Part shown: one piece after another, positions 49,924 through 62,190 of the stretch
Position numbering within the stretch: position 1 is the stretch's first letter
Layout of the letters: each line of letters begins with the position of its first letter
Origin: Nissolia schottii
Lineage: Eukaryota > Streptophyta > Magnoliopsida > Fabales > Fabaceae
Direction of reading: 5' to 3'
NCBI GenBank assembly: GCA_003254905.1
Contig: QANU01075165.1
Span: 145,401-209,400, forward strand
DNA length: 64,000 nt
The notes under the pieces: generated by a model
Told to the model about the DNA's origin: nothing
Database searches by the model: none
The model's input: the letters and a program-made list of their open reading frames with translations, nothing else
Program-made: the position numbers and the translations under genes

Positions 49924-51110
49924 CACTATAAGAAAACAGCTCATTACCGTCGGAGTTATCGTCAAAAATTTGCACGGTTACCGTCGGCCTTTGACGTTAC
50001 CGTCGGCGTTACCGTCAAACATCCGGCCGACGGTAAAGTGTTCGATGGTAATCGATATACTGTCGGACAATGACACCCGACGGTAATTACTGCCAGAATA
50101 AACTGACGGAAATTCGTTCACGTCTGATTACATTTGAACCGGTTTACCGTCGGCACAACTGACAGTAAGTGTACAGTCCGACGGTAATAAAGATGTGCAA
50201 AACGCAACGTTTTATTAAAACTATTACCGTTGGACATAACCAACGGTAAAGAGTATCCCAAAACGCTGCGTTTTATATTCGCAGATTACTGTCAGTTCAT
50301 GAAAATTATCCGACGGTAACAAAAAAAAAGTGGCGCCAATTTTTGGTGCCAAAATATTTCTATTATCGTCGGCGTAACCATCACTGACGATACCCATTTT
50401 ACCAAACGCAGTGTTCCATGTCGAATTCAAAACGCAACGTTTGTATTCAAAGATTATCGTCGATTGATAAAAATTATCTGACGGTAACAAAAAAGTAGTG
50501 ACAATTTTTGGTGCCAAAATATTTCTGTTACCATCGGCACAACCATCACCGACGGTAACTGGATATTTATTACTCGTTAGGGAAGACATGTCGGTTACTA
50601 TTCTGAGGCGGTTATTGTCGGATATATATGGCCGACGGTAACACATGCAATTATTGGTTAGAGACACGAACGTACGTGGGAAGACGTGCTCTGAGGTGGT
50701 TACTGTCAGACATAATTGACTGTAAACACCCACATTTATTGCATGGTGGTACGTATTCTAAAGACATTACCGTCAAATAAAATTGACGGTAACGTATGAC
50801 TGTTTCGCTCGTGGTGAAGATGTGGCAGTTTATCATTAGTGGTACTTTATCATCGGTGGAGATATTCAACGGTAATGGTTTTTTATTTTTTTAAACAAAA
50901 CCTCACATTTTTACCGTCGGCAAAGACCAATGATAAGTTTTTTGCACCTTTTCCAATGAACATTTACCGTTGCTTTTACCATCGGCGAGTTTGTCTGACG
51001 GTAATCTGATGCCTCTTTCCCAGTTCTTTATGAACGAACCAGTTACCGTCAGAGATATTTCGTTATCCAACGGTAAACTCTGGACGGTAATAGTCAACTT
51101 TCTTGTAGTG
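49924..51110. mobile_element. Non-autonomous CACTA (En/Spm-type) element with arrayed subterminal motif
   Basis: Ends CACTATAAGAAAAC (left) and CACTACAAGAAAGT (right, reverse complement), flanked by the 3-bp duplication GAA (49921-49923 and 51111-51113). The whole 1187 bp is studded with TTACCGTCGG and its inverse CCGACGGTAA, about 35 exact or near copies by eye, such as at 49944, 49978 and 51041. CACTA elements have short repeated subterminal motifs bound by their transposase. Here they cover the entire element. The open frames inside are by-products of the motif. Confidence 0.92.
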
Positions 51111-51113
51111 GAA

Positions 51114-53340
51114 GAAGAAGACCTAAAAAAGAGGCTTAAATAATGCAATTTAATTAATCAACATTAATATTTCAATTTTTTTGCGGTAATTAATATTGCA
51201 ACTTTACCCTAGTAAAAAAATTAAAAAAATAAATGCAGGAATCAAAATGTAATTTTAAAATTTAAAATATAAGATTTTTGGAGTTAAATAATTATTTCAT
51301 ACATGTTGAATGTCAACCGTCAATTTGAAATCCAACTTTTTGGTACCTTTTGTACTCTTGGTACCTTTTGGTATTCGTGTTGGGGGTTGATTGTTAATAT
51401 CTTTTCACTTTTGGGTGCGTGATAAAAATTCGTCTACTTATCTTAAATAAATAAATAAATTGCAATATGCAACCATTTTTAAACCTTGTGTATGACGTTG
51501 TTGCCAAAATGTATAACTAAAGACAACGTCAGAAATAATGTTGCATAAAGTAATGTGCAATGCTTTTTAAACCTTGTTAAAAATTTTGTTGCGAAAACAT
51601 AAAAGATTAAAACGCCTAAAAGTCATTGCTTAAAGTATAATACGCAACAACCATGAGGTGTGACGTAATGATAGTTCACGTTGTTTATATTGGTGTGAGT
51701 TTGATTCTCACCATATAATATGCAACATTTTTGTAACAGTTAGGTGAATATAAGGTAAAAATTATAGCAACGAAAAATCATTTTGTAGCCAGCTAAAAAA
51801 TAGTATATTACACCACACTATCTAAACCTTAACTAAAGTATAATATGCAACATTTTTATAACAATTAGATGAATATTAGGTAAAAAATTATAACAATAAA
51901 AAATCATTTTGTAGTCAACTATATAAAAAAAAAAGTATAATACATCACACTTTTTAAACCTTAAGTATAATAATAATTTCACATTACTCAATACTCTTTA
52001 CTTTTTAAAAGGAAAAATTAAGTAAAAAACTTGAAGTAAAGAAATATTGAGAGAATGCATTGTTAATAATTCTTTCACACCCATAGTTGTGGGACAAAAG
52101 ACAATTTAGACTTATGATGCTCCGCATCATACTACATGATTTGTTGTTGGTTTCTTAATTAGTTGGCACACATTTAAACCATTAACCCATTTGTGCCATA
52201 ATGATGATATAAGTTCAACCTTTCCAATTGTTAGCAACTAAAATGATAAAACAGAAACTCCGTTTATTATCACATTTTCGCTTGCTTCCATTGGGTTAAC
52301 ACTTATACATGAAATTCTTCAATGGGATAAGTTTATCTAATGATGAAGCTTCAAACATCCTTTTCTAGAGAGAGTTGTTCTTTAGATTATGAGTTACAAA
52401 GTTTCATGTAAAATATGTTTCTCACTCCATTCACATGGCATGACTAGGGAGTTACAAAATTTTGGTCCAAAATTTGTTTCCATCCACATGCCAAATTTAC
52501 TCATAATTCATATAATTTAATAATTAAGCATACGAGACATCTAAATGACTTTTAAATAGCTATCTCAGTCCTAATGTATGGTTGTATAGTCAAAACTCAC
52601 ATTAAACATGTCATCTCGTCATCTCATCCTCTCATGCAATATGTTCCTTTAATGATAACATCCTATATAAAATGTTAAAAATGGATTCATCCAAAAATGT
52701 CATGCAAATATCATTTTCACGTTATTTATTCATATAACCTTATAAAATATAATCATGCTTCACTACTCTAATGATGGTTCAGTATTGTTAAGCAAAATAA
52801 TTAAATGAAAACCTGCAAACTTGACATAGTAGGTAGATCATTGAGTCTCTTAACCTCACCAATAATAAAAAAAAAATCAAAAAAATAAATTGGATGAAAA
52901 TTGAAGTGGATGTAAATGTTTTGTAAGTGTGGATTTTGTTTTCCCTTGAAACCTCAAGAATAAGTGTATTTTTTATTTCTGGTGTTAAATTATACAGTTC
53001 CTTTACTATGTTTAGGCATCATCATATATCATTTATTTTATTTTCGTGTAGATTAATCAAAAAATGAAAAAAATAAATAAATCTAAATATCATTGACCCA
53101 GCCACCTTAATTAAAAAAAAAAAAGATAAAAGAAATACAATTAAAAATGATAGATGTACACGAACTGATCTAGCTAGTTAAAATTAAAGTTTGTTTTGAA
53201 TAAAAAACGCTTGCAAACAACGACTGATTCAAGATATACATTTCGTTCAAAACTTGAAATTTAAAAAGTTGAAGGCAAGTAGATAGGATAAACCGGATTT
53301 CTTAGATAAAGCAAACAGATAAAACCGAAATCCCATCTAT
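51114..53340. other. AT-rich intergenic sequence
   Basis: No gene. It includes a two-copy tandem repeat at 51713-51962, listed separately. The rest is low-complexity AT-rich DNA leading into the GH5 promoter. Confidence 0.5.
51713..51962. repeat. 125-bp tandem duplication
   Basis: TATAATATGCAACATTTTT recurs with TGCAACATTT at 51721 and 51846, a period of 125 bp. Both copies continue through GGTAAAAA, AAAATCATTTTGTAG and CACACT(A/T)T(C/T)TAAACCTTA with several substitutions. Confidence 0.8.
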
Positions 53341-53348
53341 AATCACCT

Positions 53349-53356
53349 ATATAAAC
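53349..53356 (+). promoter_or_regulatory. TATA box of the GH5 gene
   Basis: TATATAAA in the context CACCTATATAAACAGAG, 78 bp upstream of the ATG at 53427. This is a standard distance for a leader of about 45 nt. Confidence 0.6.
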
Positions 53357-53426
53357 AGAGTTGCTACCAGGTTAATTCCTCGTAACTCAGTCTCTTCGAA
53401 ACCAAAGAGAAATAAAATAAAAAAAA

Positions 53427-55227
53427 ATGAAGATGCTGAGCAAGCCTTCCATTCTGCTCTTACTCTTTGCCACATTCGCTTCCTACTCCAACTCCTTGCC
53501 CCTCTCCACCCACAAGCGATGGATCGTGGACGACGCGACGGGGAAGCGCGTGAAGCTCACTTGCGGGCACTGGGTGGCCCACGTGAAGCCGATGCTGGCT
53601 GAGGGTCTCGACAAGCGGCCCTTGAAGGACATTGCGGCGCAGTTGCCCCAGAGGGGTTTCAACTGCGTCCGGCTCTCGTACGCCACTTACATGTTCACGC
53701 GCCACGCCAACCACTCGGTGGCCGAGACGCTCGGCGGCCTCGACATAGCGGAGGCGGTGTCGGGCATCAGGGAACACAACCCGTGGGTGCTGAAGATGAC
53801 GCACCTTGAGGCTTATGAGGCGGTGGTTGATGCCCTGGGGGACAATGGCGTCATGGTGCTCATTGATAACCATGTTAGCTTGCCGGAGTGGTGCTGCGAT
53901 AACAATGATCAGAACGGGTTCTTTAACGATAGGCACTTTCAGCCTGATGAGTGGCTCCGAGGGCTGGCTTTTGTAGCCCGCCACTTCAAGGGAAAACCCC
54001 ATGTAATTAAGAAGGAATTTATTTGTTATTTCTTTATTTGTTTGTTTTTATATCTAATCTTATATATTGTGCATGTGTTATATATGCAGGTGGTGGCTAT
54101 GGACTTGCGAAACGAGCTTAGAGGGTCGCGTCAAAGTACGAATGATTGGTACAAGTACGTGAGCCAAGGAGCAAGGACGATTCACGAAAACAACCCGAAA
54201 TTACTAGTTGTTATTTCGGGGTTAAACTTCGACAACGACTTGTCTTTCTTGAGGGACAAGCCACTCGACCTAAACTTCACTAACAAGATTGTGTACGAGG
54301 CACACTTGTACTCCTTCTCTGGAAACACAGGCAAGTGGGCCATTCAACCGGTGAACCGGGTCTGCGCCTCCATCATCGGATCCTTGCACGCCCAATGGGC
54401 CTTCCTCATGGGCGGCAACAACCCCGCGCCTCTCTTCATTAGTGAATTTGGCTACGATATGACTGGCGCCAATTCCGCCGACAACAAGTTCTTGCCCTGC
54501 TTCGCATCCTTCCTTGCATCGCTGGACGTAGATTGGAGCCTCTGGGCTTTCGGAGGAAGCTACTACTATAGACAAGGCGACGTTGGTGCCGATGAGTCAT
54601 ATGCCGTGTTGAATCACGATTGGACAGCCTATAGGGACCCAAAATTCCCCCAGAAATTTCAACTTCTTCAAAGCCTAGTCCAAGGTGAGTACTACTATGA
54701 TACATACATACATGCATATAGATATTCTTGCACCAACAAATAATCTGAGATCATGCATGCTTCTCTAATTACTATGGTGATATATGTTCTCTTACGCAGA
54801 TCCAACTTCAAATCTGTCAAAGTCCCATATATTGTTCCATCCATTGAGTGGAAACTGCACCAACATTATTAGTGACAATGAACTTGTGTCTGGTGATTGC
54901 AAGAGCAAAGTTAGATGGAGTTCTGAAGGAGATGGTGCTCCAATCAGGCTGATGAAATCTCCCCTGTGCCTCAAGGCCATTGGCGAAGGCCTTCCTCTGA
55001 CTCTCTCAAAAGATTGCTTGTCGCAGCAAAGTTCATGGAGATTTGTTTCGGTGACTGGTCTTCACTTGGCCACCACGGATAAGAATGGAGACCTTTTGTG
55101 CTTGGATCTTGATTCTGATACTTCTAAGATAGTTACCAGAAAATGCATATGCATAGATGATGATGATTCTGCGTGTATCGATAATCCCCAAAGCCAGTGG
55201 TTCCAACTTATTTCAACCAATGTTTAG
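53427..55227 (+). CDS. Secreted glycoside hydrolase family 5 protein with C-terminal lectin-like domain
   Basis: Three exons join in frame: 53427-54002, 54090-54684 and 54800-55227, giving 532 residues. A signal peptide (MKMLSKPSILLLLFATFASY) directs secretion to the wall or apoplast. The catalytic (beta/alpha)8 domain spans about 25-400. Acid/base candidate Glu201 is in MDLRNELRG, nucleophile Glu311 in FISEFGYD, and a conserved HxY-type segment lies at YEAHLYS. The last exon encodes about 140 residues with scattered cysteines and an ending QSQWFQLI, as in ricin-B-like beta-trefoils fused to plant 'cellulase (GH5)' proteins such as Arabidopsis At1g13130 and At5g17500. Substrate unknown: beta-glucan, mannan or a glycolipid glucoside are possible. 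The exon 2 donor sits after CAAG, and an alternative read-through would end at 54743 without the lectin-like domain. Confidence 0.92.
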
Positions 55228-56369
55228 TTAGGAATTGGGATTTTATTATTCATAATTGCATTCGTGCAAATTAGGTTGGTAGTAACTATAGGTCATCGGC
55301 ATTATTTTAGTTAGCATTTAAGTAATTTTCTTATTGTCAATGGCACCTACTCGATGCCATGTTTCTAGAACTAGAAGCTTAATAATCAATATTCTATTGT
55401 CATCGATGGAATTTCTTATCCCTTACTTCTTTCCTAATAATTTTCTCAGCGTATTGTTTCACTTCATTTATTTTTTGCCGAGAGTGCAGCTTAATTACCA
55501 CCGCTGCAACCAAGTTTTGTATCACAATTCAAAATTCTGAACGAAGGCCAGTTAAATTCAACTAGAATCACGGCCAGGCATTTCATTATATATAAAGCAA
55601 ATTACATAAGATAAGATTAAAATGAAACTGCAGATGACAAACCTGGATACGATAAAATCAAAATACAAAACAAAATCCTAACTGAACTGAGTTTAGATGA
55701 TAAATGATCTGTCTTTATCATACTATATCCAAACTTTTTTTTTTTTTTTGAAAAAAAATCGTTGAACTTATAATCAATATCTCAAATTATTTAAACTTGA
55801 AATCAGAATAACTCGATCATTTTTTTTTATTTTTGAGTCTGCTATTTCAACTACTAAAATCCGTAAATGTTGTTTGATTTGGTGAACAACTTTCGTTTGT
55901 TGGGCTTCCAAGGATTTGATTATGGTTTGCTACAACACGCTTAAATGTTGTACATCCCAATAATTGCTGAATGATCCATGGATATCATGTAGTTTACTTC
56001 ACTAGAATGCAAGCCTGCTGACAGAGAAAAAAGAAGAAAAAAACCTAGGCTCATGTGAAAGGCATTCTGTTACATAAACTCTCGAAACTGGTCATTCAAA
56101 GAAAGAGAGAAATTCTGACAAAAAGAAAAAAACGTCAGACGTTTCGCTAATCCCACTAAAAGAATAGATAGGAACCATAGTTTTGCATAAATTTCTAGCT
56201 GAGCGGTAAACATCCTATCTGGGCAAAACATTTGGGCATCAAACAAACAAACAAACGACTAAATAAAATATACAAGTTTTATGAGTATATGGGCTATGAG
56301 ACTTGGACTTTTGAGTTGATGAAAGATAGTGTTGCAGCGGCGGTGCGGCCACTCAAACTCTGTTAGTGG
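55228..56369. other. 3' flank of the GH5 gene and intergenic sequence
   Basis: No further gene recognised. A T run at 55737-55750 is followed by AT-rich sequence. Confidence 0.4.
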
Positions 56370-56450
56370 CACACCAAAACTATAAACAATCAGATTTCAC
56401 TCATAATACGCCTTCGGCCTTCTATTGCATGTTCCGGGGACACATGACCA
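56370..56450 (-). pseudogene. Receptor-kinase exon 6 relic
   Basis: Minus strand, after an ACAG acceptor: GHVSPEHAIEGRRRIMSEI, then a stop, then LFIVLVCH. This is a decayed copy of the [19 protein letters not shown] segment and lines up with the start of exon 6 in kinases A, B and C. An isolated fragment. Confidence 0.7.
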
Positions 56451-56645
56451 CTGTAACACAGATACAAAGTGCTACATTGAGATTAATATTGTTCTAGTAA
56501 GAACGAACCATATGATTTATCAAACAACCAAATTACCAAGATCAAAGCATACTATGCATCATCCACTTTGGTTGTATTGGCTTCATCCTGGTTTTACTCC
56601 CCCCCCNCAAGATAACCTAGTAGACCAACAGACAAATCTCTATTC

Positions 56646-56689
<44 letters not shown>

Positions 56690-58116
56690 CAAGGCCGAAT
56701 AAAGAGTCAACTAAAGTGCAAACATGAGGGAGGGAAAAAGGGAGCAAAACCAATACCAAATGTGGCAGCAGGATCCTTCAACCATGCAATTACCCAATGG
56801 ATCTCCATCTCCCATGAAAGTGACATACTCCAGCACAGTTGGGTCCGGCTTCTGAATCTGCTATTGCAATTGCAGATAAGCAATAAACCACTTCACCAGA
56901 AGAAGAAATAGGCGTTTTCCCTTTACCCATGTCTACCCAGAAGAAATAAGAAACCCCACTAGAAAATAATTGAGAAAATAATACTGAGAGTGAGGTGTAA
57001 GTGGCAAAGGGGACAAAGAAGAGCTTTAGTGATGAAGAAAAGGAATCGGATTTGAATAATTGGCATTGATTTTAAATTTTTTAATTCAAACATAAAGAAA
57101 GCAAATCCCGTCGGTAGTCTGATAGCTCAAAATGGTTTCTTTACCTAACCAGAGAATGGCTTCATGAAAGGAAAGAGAGAGTTGTTCATTTCAGATCAGA
57201 GCGAAGTCAATGACCAGATTTTCAGTTGTCTCAGAACAGCAATCACCCACTCTAGCAACAAGGATATGTGTGAACCTGTAAAATCTTCACAAGTCTGCGA
57301 GAAGAGTAATCTCACTCACAGGAGTGAGCTCTCACAATTATATCTCACATAGGGAATTGATAAATTGAGAAACTATGGAACACATTTGAAAAAGTATGAA
57401 CAAAAATAGACACAAAAAATACAAGAACTGAAAACCAAATCAAACCTAGTAATGGCAAAGCCCCCAAATCATCCATCATTAATCACCATTAAAATTTAAA
57501 GTACGATAAGGATCCTCTTCACAACTTAGAAAATGCATACATCCAAATAGCATATATGTGGACACTGTGGCTTAAGTTTCGTAAATCATTAATGGAATGG
57601 AACGAAACAAGTAGGGATGGAGAAGAAAGCAAGAGGGATTGAAGTAAAGAACAAACTTACCTTCCACCTACTTTTTAAGATTACTAAGGGAATAGAATGA
57701 AACATCATTATTTTGTTTGGAGATAATTTATAAAGGATAGGAATAAATATCCCTTTCAAAGTCTAAACATCCCACAATAAAGGATGTTCAGCCTCCCTTT
57801 CAGACTAGTATTTTTATCCAACAACCTTTCTATTCACTTGCCATCAAGTTAATATTCAACATATATACAAGATGTAAAAAGTTTATGTTCCATGTTTATA
57901 GCACTCATAAACTGCACTTTAAATTAATCTTCATGTTGCTTATCCTTGGCATCGAAATTTGAAAGAACCAATATAGACTTCAATAAAAACCTGCTTTACT
58001 TACAAAGAGGTCTTCATTATCTCCAACTTCAAACCTTTACATTCTTCTATCTGTAGTTCCCCTCCTATTCTGACCTCAGGTCTTAACAGGGTAAACATAA
58101 CCGGAAAAACAAACAA
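56451..58116. other. Intergenic sequence, 3' side of the PPR gene
   Basis: A single N at 56587 after a C run marks an assembly join, and a TA microsatellite lies at 56649-56681. A short minus-strand open stretch near 56926 begins MGKGKTPISSSGEVVYC but has no recognised relative and is not called. No other feature. Confidence 0.4.
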
Positions 58117-61100
58117 TTAAAAACTACCATCATAGTAATCAAGAAAATCATTCTGCTGTGGCTGCAAACTTGATATACTTCCTTGGCCCCAGCCTTTCTG
58201 TACACGCTTAAGAGTTTTCAACGCAATTCCACTACCACCATCCCTGTTAATTAACATAAGAGGTCATTAATAAAGATTGAAGAATATGCATGAGTAAAAA
58301 TTGTGGATTCCCTCAATAAAAGCTATAGATGTTATCCAACTGAAATGACTATCAAAATTTCTATGCTCACAGCAGGACCCAAGTTTACATCTAGTTTGAT
58401 AGAACTGATATATTTGAGATGACCGAAAATGATGATATGAGATGATTTTAGATGTTACATGACAAAGCAATTCTTTCAACAATGATATAAAATGCAATTT
58501 TGTTTGTAAGTTGTAAGAGCTTGTCAACCAGGTTGAGCTGGAGACTCTAAAGTATAGAAATGAAGCCACAGATTCTATTATGTAGCAGCATTCCCTTGAA
58601 CCAAACACCATTTTCAGCCTTATGATATTCAAGAAGTTGAGTTGTCATTGTACAAAAGTTATAGAAGAAATTACATAGATAATGTTTATGGAGAAAGTAG
58701 AATCACTCTATTTAATGATGCAGATTATGGAATGATTAACCACCAAGAAAAAATAACTGAATAAATATTTAACCCAAGACGAGCAAAACTATTGAATCAA
58801 AATCTTTGTTTTTCCAAAGATGAACAGTACCCAAAAGTGGTATCTTCATCACATACCTGTGAATTATATCCTGCCAGTCACTTTTTCGAACATGTCGTAG
58901 TTTTCCAGGAGTGATCCATTTTTCATTTTGATGAGTCATATCCGTAGTTCTATCTTCTAAAGCCACCTCCATCATCCTCTTTGCAAGTTCATCAGCTCGT
59001 TGTTTGTTTCCCCTTTTACTTAAGCCATCAATCAGTGGCGTGAATGACGAATGATCGAATCCATATCCCTTATCAATTAATTTATTAAGAAGGCAATCCG
59101 CATTGTCTAACCTTTCATCCTGGCAAAGTTTATCAATCAAATCTTTATACATGAAATTCTTTAATGCGATAAATCTATCTAATGAAGCTTCAAAGAGATC
59201 CTTTGCTTCAGAGAGTTGTCCTCCAGCAAGTAATTCATTGAACATCAAACTGTACAAGGCTTCTTTGTGGCCACATATGCTCAAAGCTACCTCAAATAGC
59301 TCACATGCCACTTTGAAATCACTAGACTTGCAGAAGGCTTTAATCAATATTTTGAAGGTAGATATGTTGGGAGATATGCCCTTATCCAACATTTCATGTA
59401 AAAGAGAAGTGGCATCCTCTGATTTTCCTCCTTCACAAAGAGAACTAATTATATTATTATAAGTACAAATATCTGGAGATATCCCTCTTTCTCTCATCTC
59501 ATCCATCAATCCGTATATTTCAAATATTTGCCTTTTACTTCCTAAGCCCAGGATCAATGAATTATAAGTTTGAAGAGTCTTGCTGCAACCATTTCTCTCC
59601 ATATCCTTCAAGACATGGAAGGCCGATGATATCTTCCCTTGCTTACAGAAATTCGATATGAATGTATCATAGATCCCAGAATCAGGGCGCAAGTTTTTTC
59701 CCATCATCTCAATAAATTTCTTTTTTGCTTCCTCTAGCCTCCCAACCTTGCAAAGTCCATTAATTATGGTTGTATATGTGATTACATCAGGAGCACAGTT
59801 TGATACATTGTGGACTGAATTAGCAAGGCCAGCAAATGAGTTTCCTTTACTGAGAAATGTTGGTCCATCAGTCCACATCTCACTTACCATTTGAATTGCT
59901 TCCTCCAATTTTCCGTTTCTACAGAGACCATTGACCACGATATTGCAGGTCACGGTATCTAATTGATAGTATTTCTCATTCATCATTTGCAGCATTTCCT
60001 CTGCTTCTAGCACTCTCCCTTCTTTCCAAAGGCTATGCAGCAACGTGTTGCAAGTATGAGTATTTGGGTAACAACCATTCCTCATCATTTCATGGAGAAC
60101 ATTTTTAGCTTCAAATACCTTCCCCTTGCTACAGTATCCGTGGAGGAGAGTACTATAAGTAACAGTATCCGGGTAAACCCCATTGCTTATCATCAAATCC
60201 ATCAACCTTCTGGCATCCAACAGCATATGTTTTCTGCACAGCCCATCCATCAGAATGTTATATGAGTATGCATTTGGTTCAATGCCTTCCGCTACCATTT
60301 CATCAAGAAGCAGCTGAGCCTCTGATAGCTTTCCATTCCTTAGCAACCCCAACAACCATGTATTATAACTTTCCAAAGTGACAAAATTACCATCTTTTTT
60401 CATGGAGTCAACCAAAGCCCTTGCTTCCTCCAGCATCCCTCGCTTGCAGAACCCTTTCAGCATCAAGTTATAAGTGACTCTATTTGGCTTGGGAAGCCCC
60501 AACTCCTCATCTATCTGCATGTCACTGAAAATCCTTGATGCCTCTACAACCTTCCCGGCCCTACAAAGTGCCGAAATCCGAGAGTTAAAGGTAACAACAT
60601 CTGGAGACATACCTTGCTCCCTCATCCTCTCCACCAATTTCTCAGCTTGATCAGTCAAATCATCCCTACAGAAGCTGGAAATGAGAGTATTGTACACAAC
60701 CCTGTTGGCACCGACGCTCGACTTGTCAAGCAGCTCCAACGCTCGGCTCGCGAGGCCGGCCCTGCAAAACCCGCGAACCAAAATCCCAAGAGTGAACTCA
60801 TTGGGTTGACACCCTTTCTCAGACATTTTATCATACAGGTGGCGGGCATGTTCCAAAGCGCCGGAATCACACAGGGACTGGATCATGAGATTGAAAGTAT
60901 ACGTTTCCGGCTTCACGCCAGAATTGATCATGTCGGTGTATATCCAAGTGGCGTAATCGGAACGGTTTTGTTTGAGAGATGAATGGAGGAAGAGGTTGTA
61001 CAAGGAGAGGGGAGGAGGGGGAGATGGGAAACGGGCTCGGAGAGATTTGAAGTGGGAGATGGCGCGATGGAGGTGGGGCGGCGACTGGGCCAGAGCACGG

Positions 61101-61366
61101 GCCACGGAGATGAGGGAAGGGTGGGCCACGTGGTGGGGCTGCGAGGCGAGGATGAGTTGAGGGAGCTCGTCGATTTGGCGGTGCATATTGGCGGCGATGA
61201 GGATGCGCAGGACGGCGGGTATGGAACGGAGGAGATGGTGAGGTGGCTGAGTGGGTGGGGAGGAGGAAGAGAGGACGCGCTTCAGCAGATGCCATGCGAG
61301 TTTGGGGTTGGCGGTGTTGCTCAGAACAGCTTTCGTCAGCTTCGAAGACGACGTCGTCTGCTCCAT
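58117..61366 (-). CDS. P-class pentatricopeptide repeat protein, At2g17140-like
   Basis: RNA-binding helical-repeat protein, probably imported into mitochondria or plastids, acting on organelle transcripts. Two exons: 61366-58857 and 58243-58117, joined in frame across HR/D to give 878 residues. The first ATG of the long frame is at 61366. The N-terminal 100 residues are Ser/Pro/His-rich (AWHLLKRVLSSSSPPTQPPH). From about 120 there are back-to-back 35-residue repeats, for example TYNLMLKGFCKRGMLEEAR, VVTFNSRISALCRAGKVVEA and DVITYTTIINGLCKVGRLEE. No E, DYW or SMR domain is present. The second exon encodes GIALKTLKRVQKGWGQGS and ends YYDGSF, a conserved C-terminal tail in this orthologue group as I recall it. 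A model without exon 2 would end at 58769 after a read-through tail. Codons and motifs look intact. Confidence 0.93.
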
Positions 61367-61539
61367 CACTGATGATGGTTGTCGTTTCTAAGTTCTGAGA
61401 GTGAGTGAAGACAAAGTTAGCTCCTTCAAAAATATCATAACATATCAATTGTTATGAAAATGCATTGATTGTTTCTTTTTCATACCCACCCAAATTTGAA
61501 GTCTGCAGAAAAAGAAATGTGCAGGGTTAATATGAATAA

Positions 61540-62190
61540 AAAAGAAGCATACCAGATAAAAAGCAATCCAAGCTTTTTTGGCAAGTATTCATATCCCAGT
61601 AACTTTTTTCCCCTTGAATGGAATACCCCCACAAGTCTAACAATAGAAAGCAACCCAAGCTTTTGTTTGGCAAGTATTCAGATCTCTATGTTGTAGTTGT
61701 AGTTGTAGTTTGGCTATTAGCATTATTTCGTTCTTGAACTCCTCTAAACCGCCTCTTGTCAACTATTTCTTCTCCCTCTGCTAGCTTTTCTTGGTAAATT
61801 GAATAAATGAACTTCTTATCAGCTTTAACCTAACCTTTTTATTGCTAAAATGTTGAGCTTAACAGTTGACAATAATACAAATCCCCCTTGCCCAAGCTTA
61901 TTTTCTTCTGAGAAATTGTTTGTGGCTATTGTAATGGAACTAAATTTGATCAATGACAGTTCTAGTCCACTCGGTTGATTCCCTTCCAAACTAGTCAACT
62001 GATTCTGATAACTCTATTGATAACTATCTGCTATTGGTTGCTTCCATGACTGGAGGATCACTATTCTTTGTTGCTATGAGTCTTCCCTTGTACCTCCATA
62101 TCCATACAAAGATTCCTAGCTAGGCAGATAGACCCCACCACAATAGCTGGTATTATCCAAATCTTGGTCTTTTTCTCCCCATTACAACCT
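61540..62190 (-). pseudogene. Decayed S-domain receptor kinase (exons 2-4 relic)
   Basis: Minus strand, in gene order from high to low coordinates. 62190-62040 is a transmembrane exon relic (KTKIWIIPAIVVGSICLA, then a basic stretch). 61960-61873 is an exon 3 relic ([20 protein letters not shown]). 61744-61640 is an exon 4 relic (EEFKNEIMLIAKLQ, then QHRDL and EYLPNKSL). The EYLPNKSL part is duplicated about 86 bp apart (61563 and 61649), and a GTTGTA repeat at 61690-61710 expands the LQ codons. The S-domain and kinase C-lobe are missing, except perhaps the exon 6 relic at 56370-56450 beyond the PPR gene. Confidence 0.8.

Noticed and set aside
50224..50733. 169-residue open frame inside the CACTA element
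   Set aside because: Translation of the repeated ACCGTCGG motif; no domain, and it lies in a non-autonomous element.
49946..51060. CRISPR-like array of short repeats
   Set aside because: Repeats occur in both orientations with irregular spacing inside a CACTA element in a plant genome.
53460..54002. 180-codon minus-strand frame across GH5 exon 1
   Set aside because: Shadow of a GC-rich coding exon.
60867..61448. 193-codon minus-strand frame overlapping the PPR start
   Set aside because: Alternative frame of the Pro-rich PPR N-terminus; the PPR frame is continuous and conserved.
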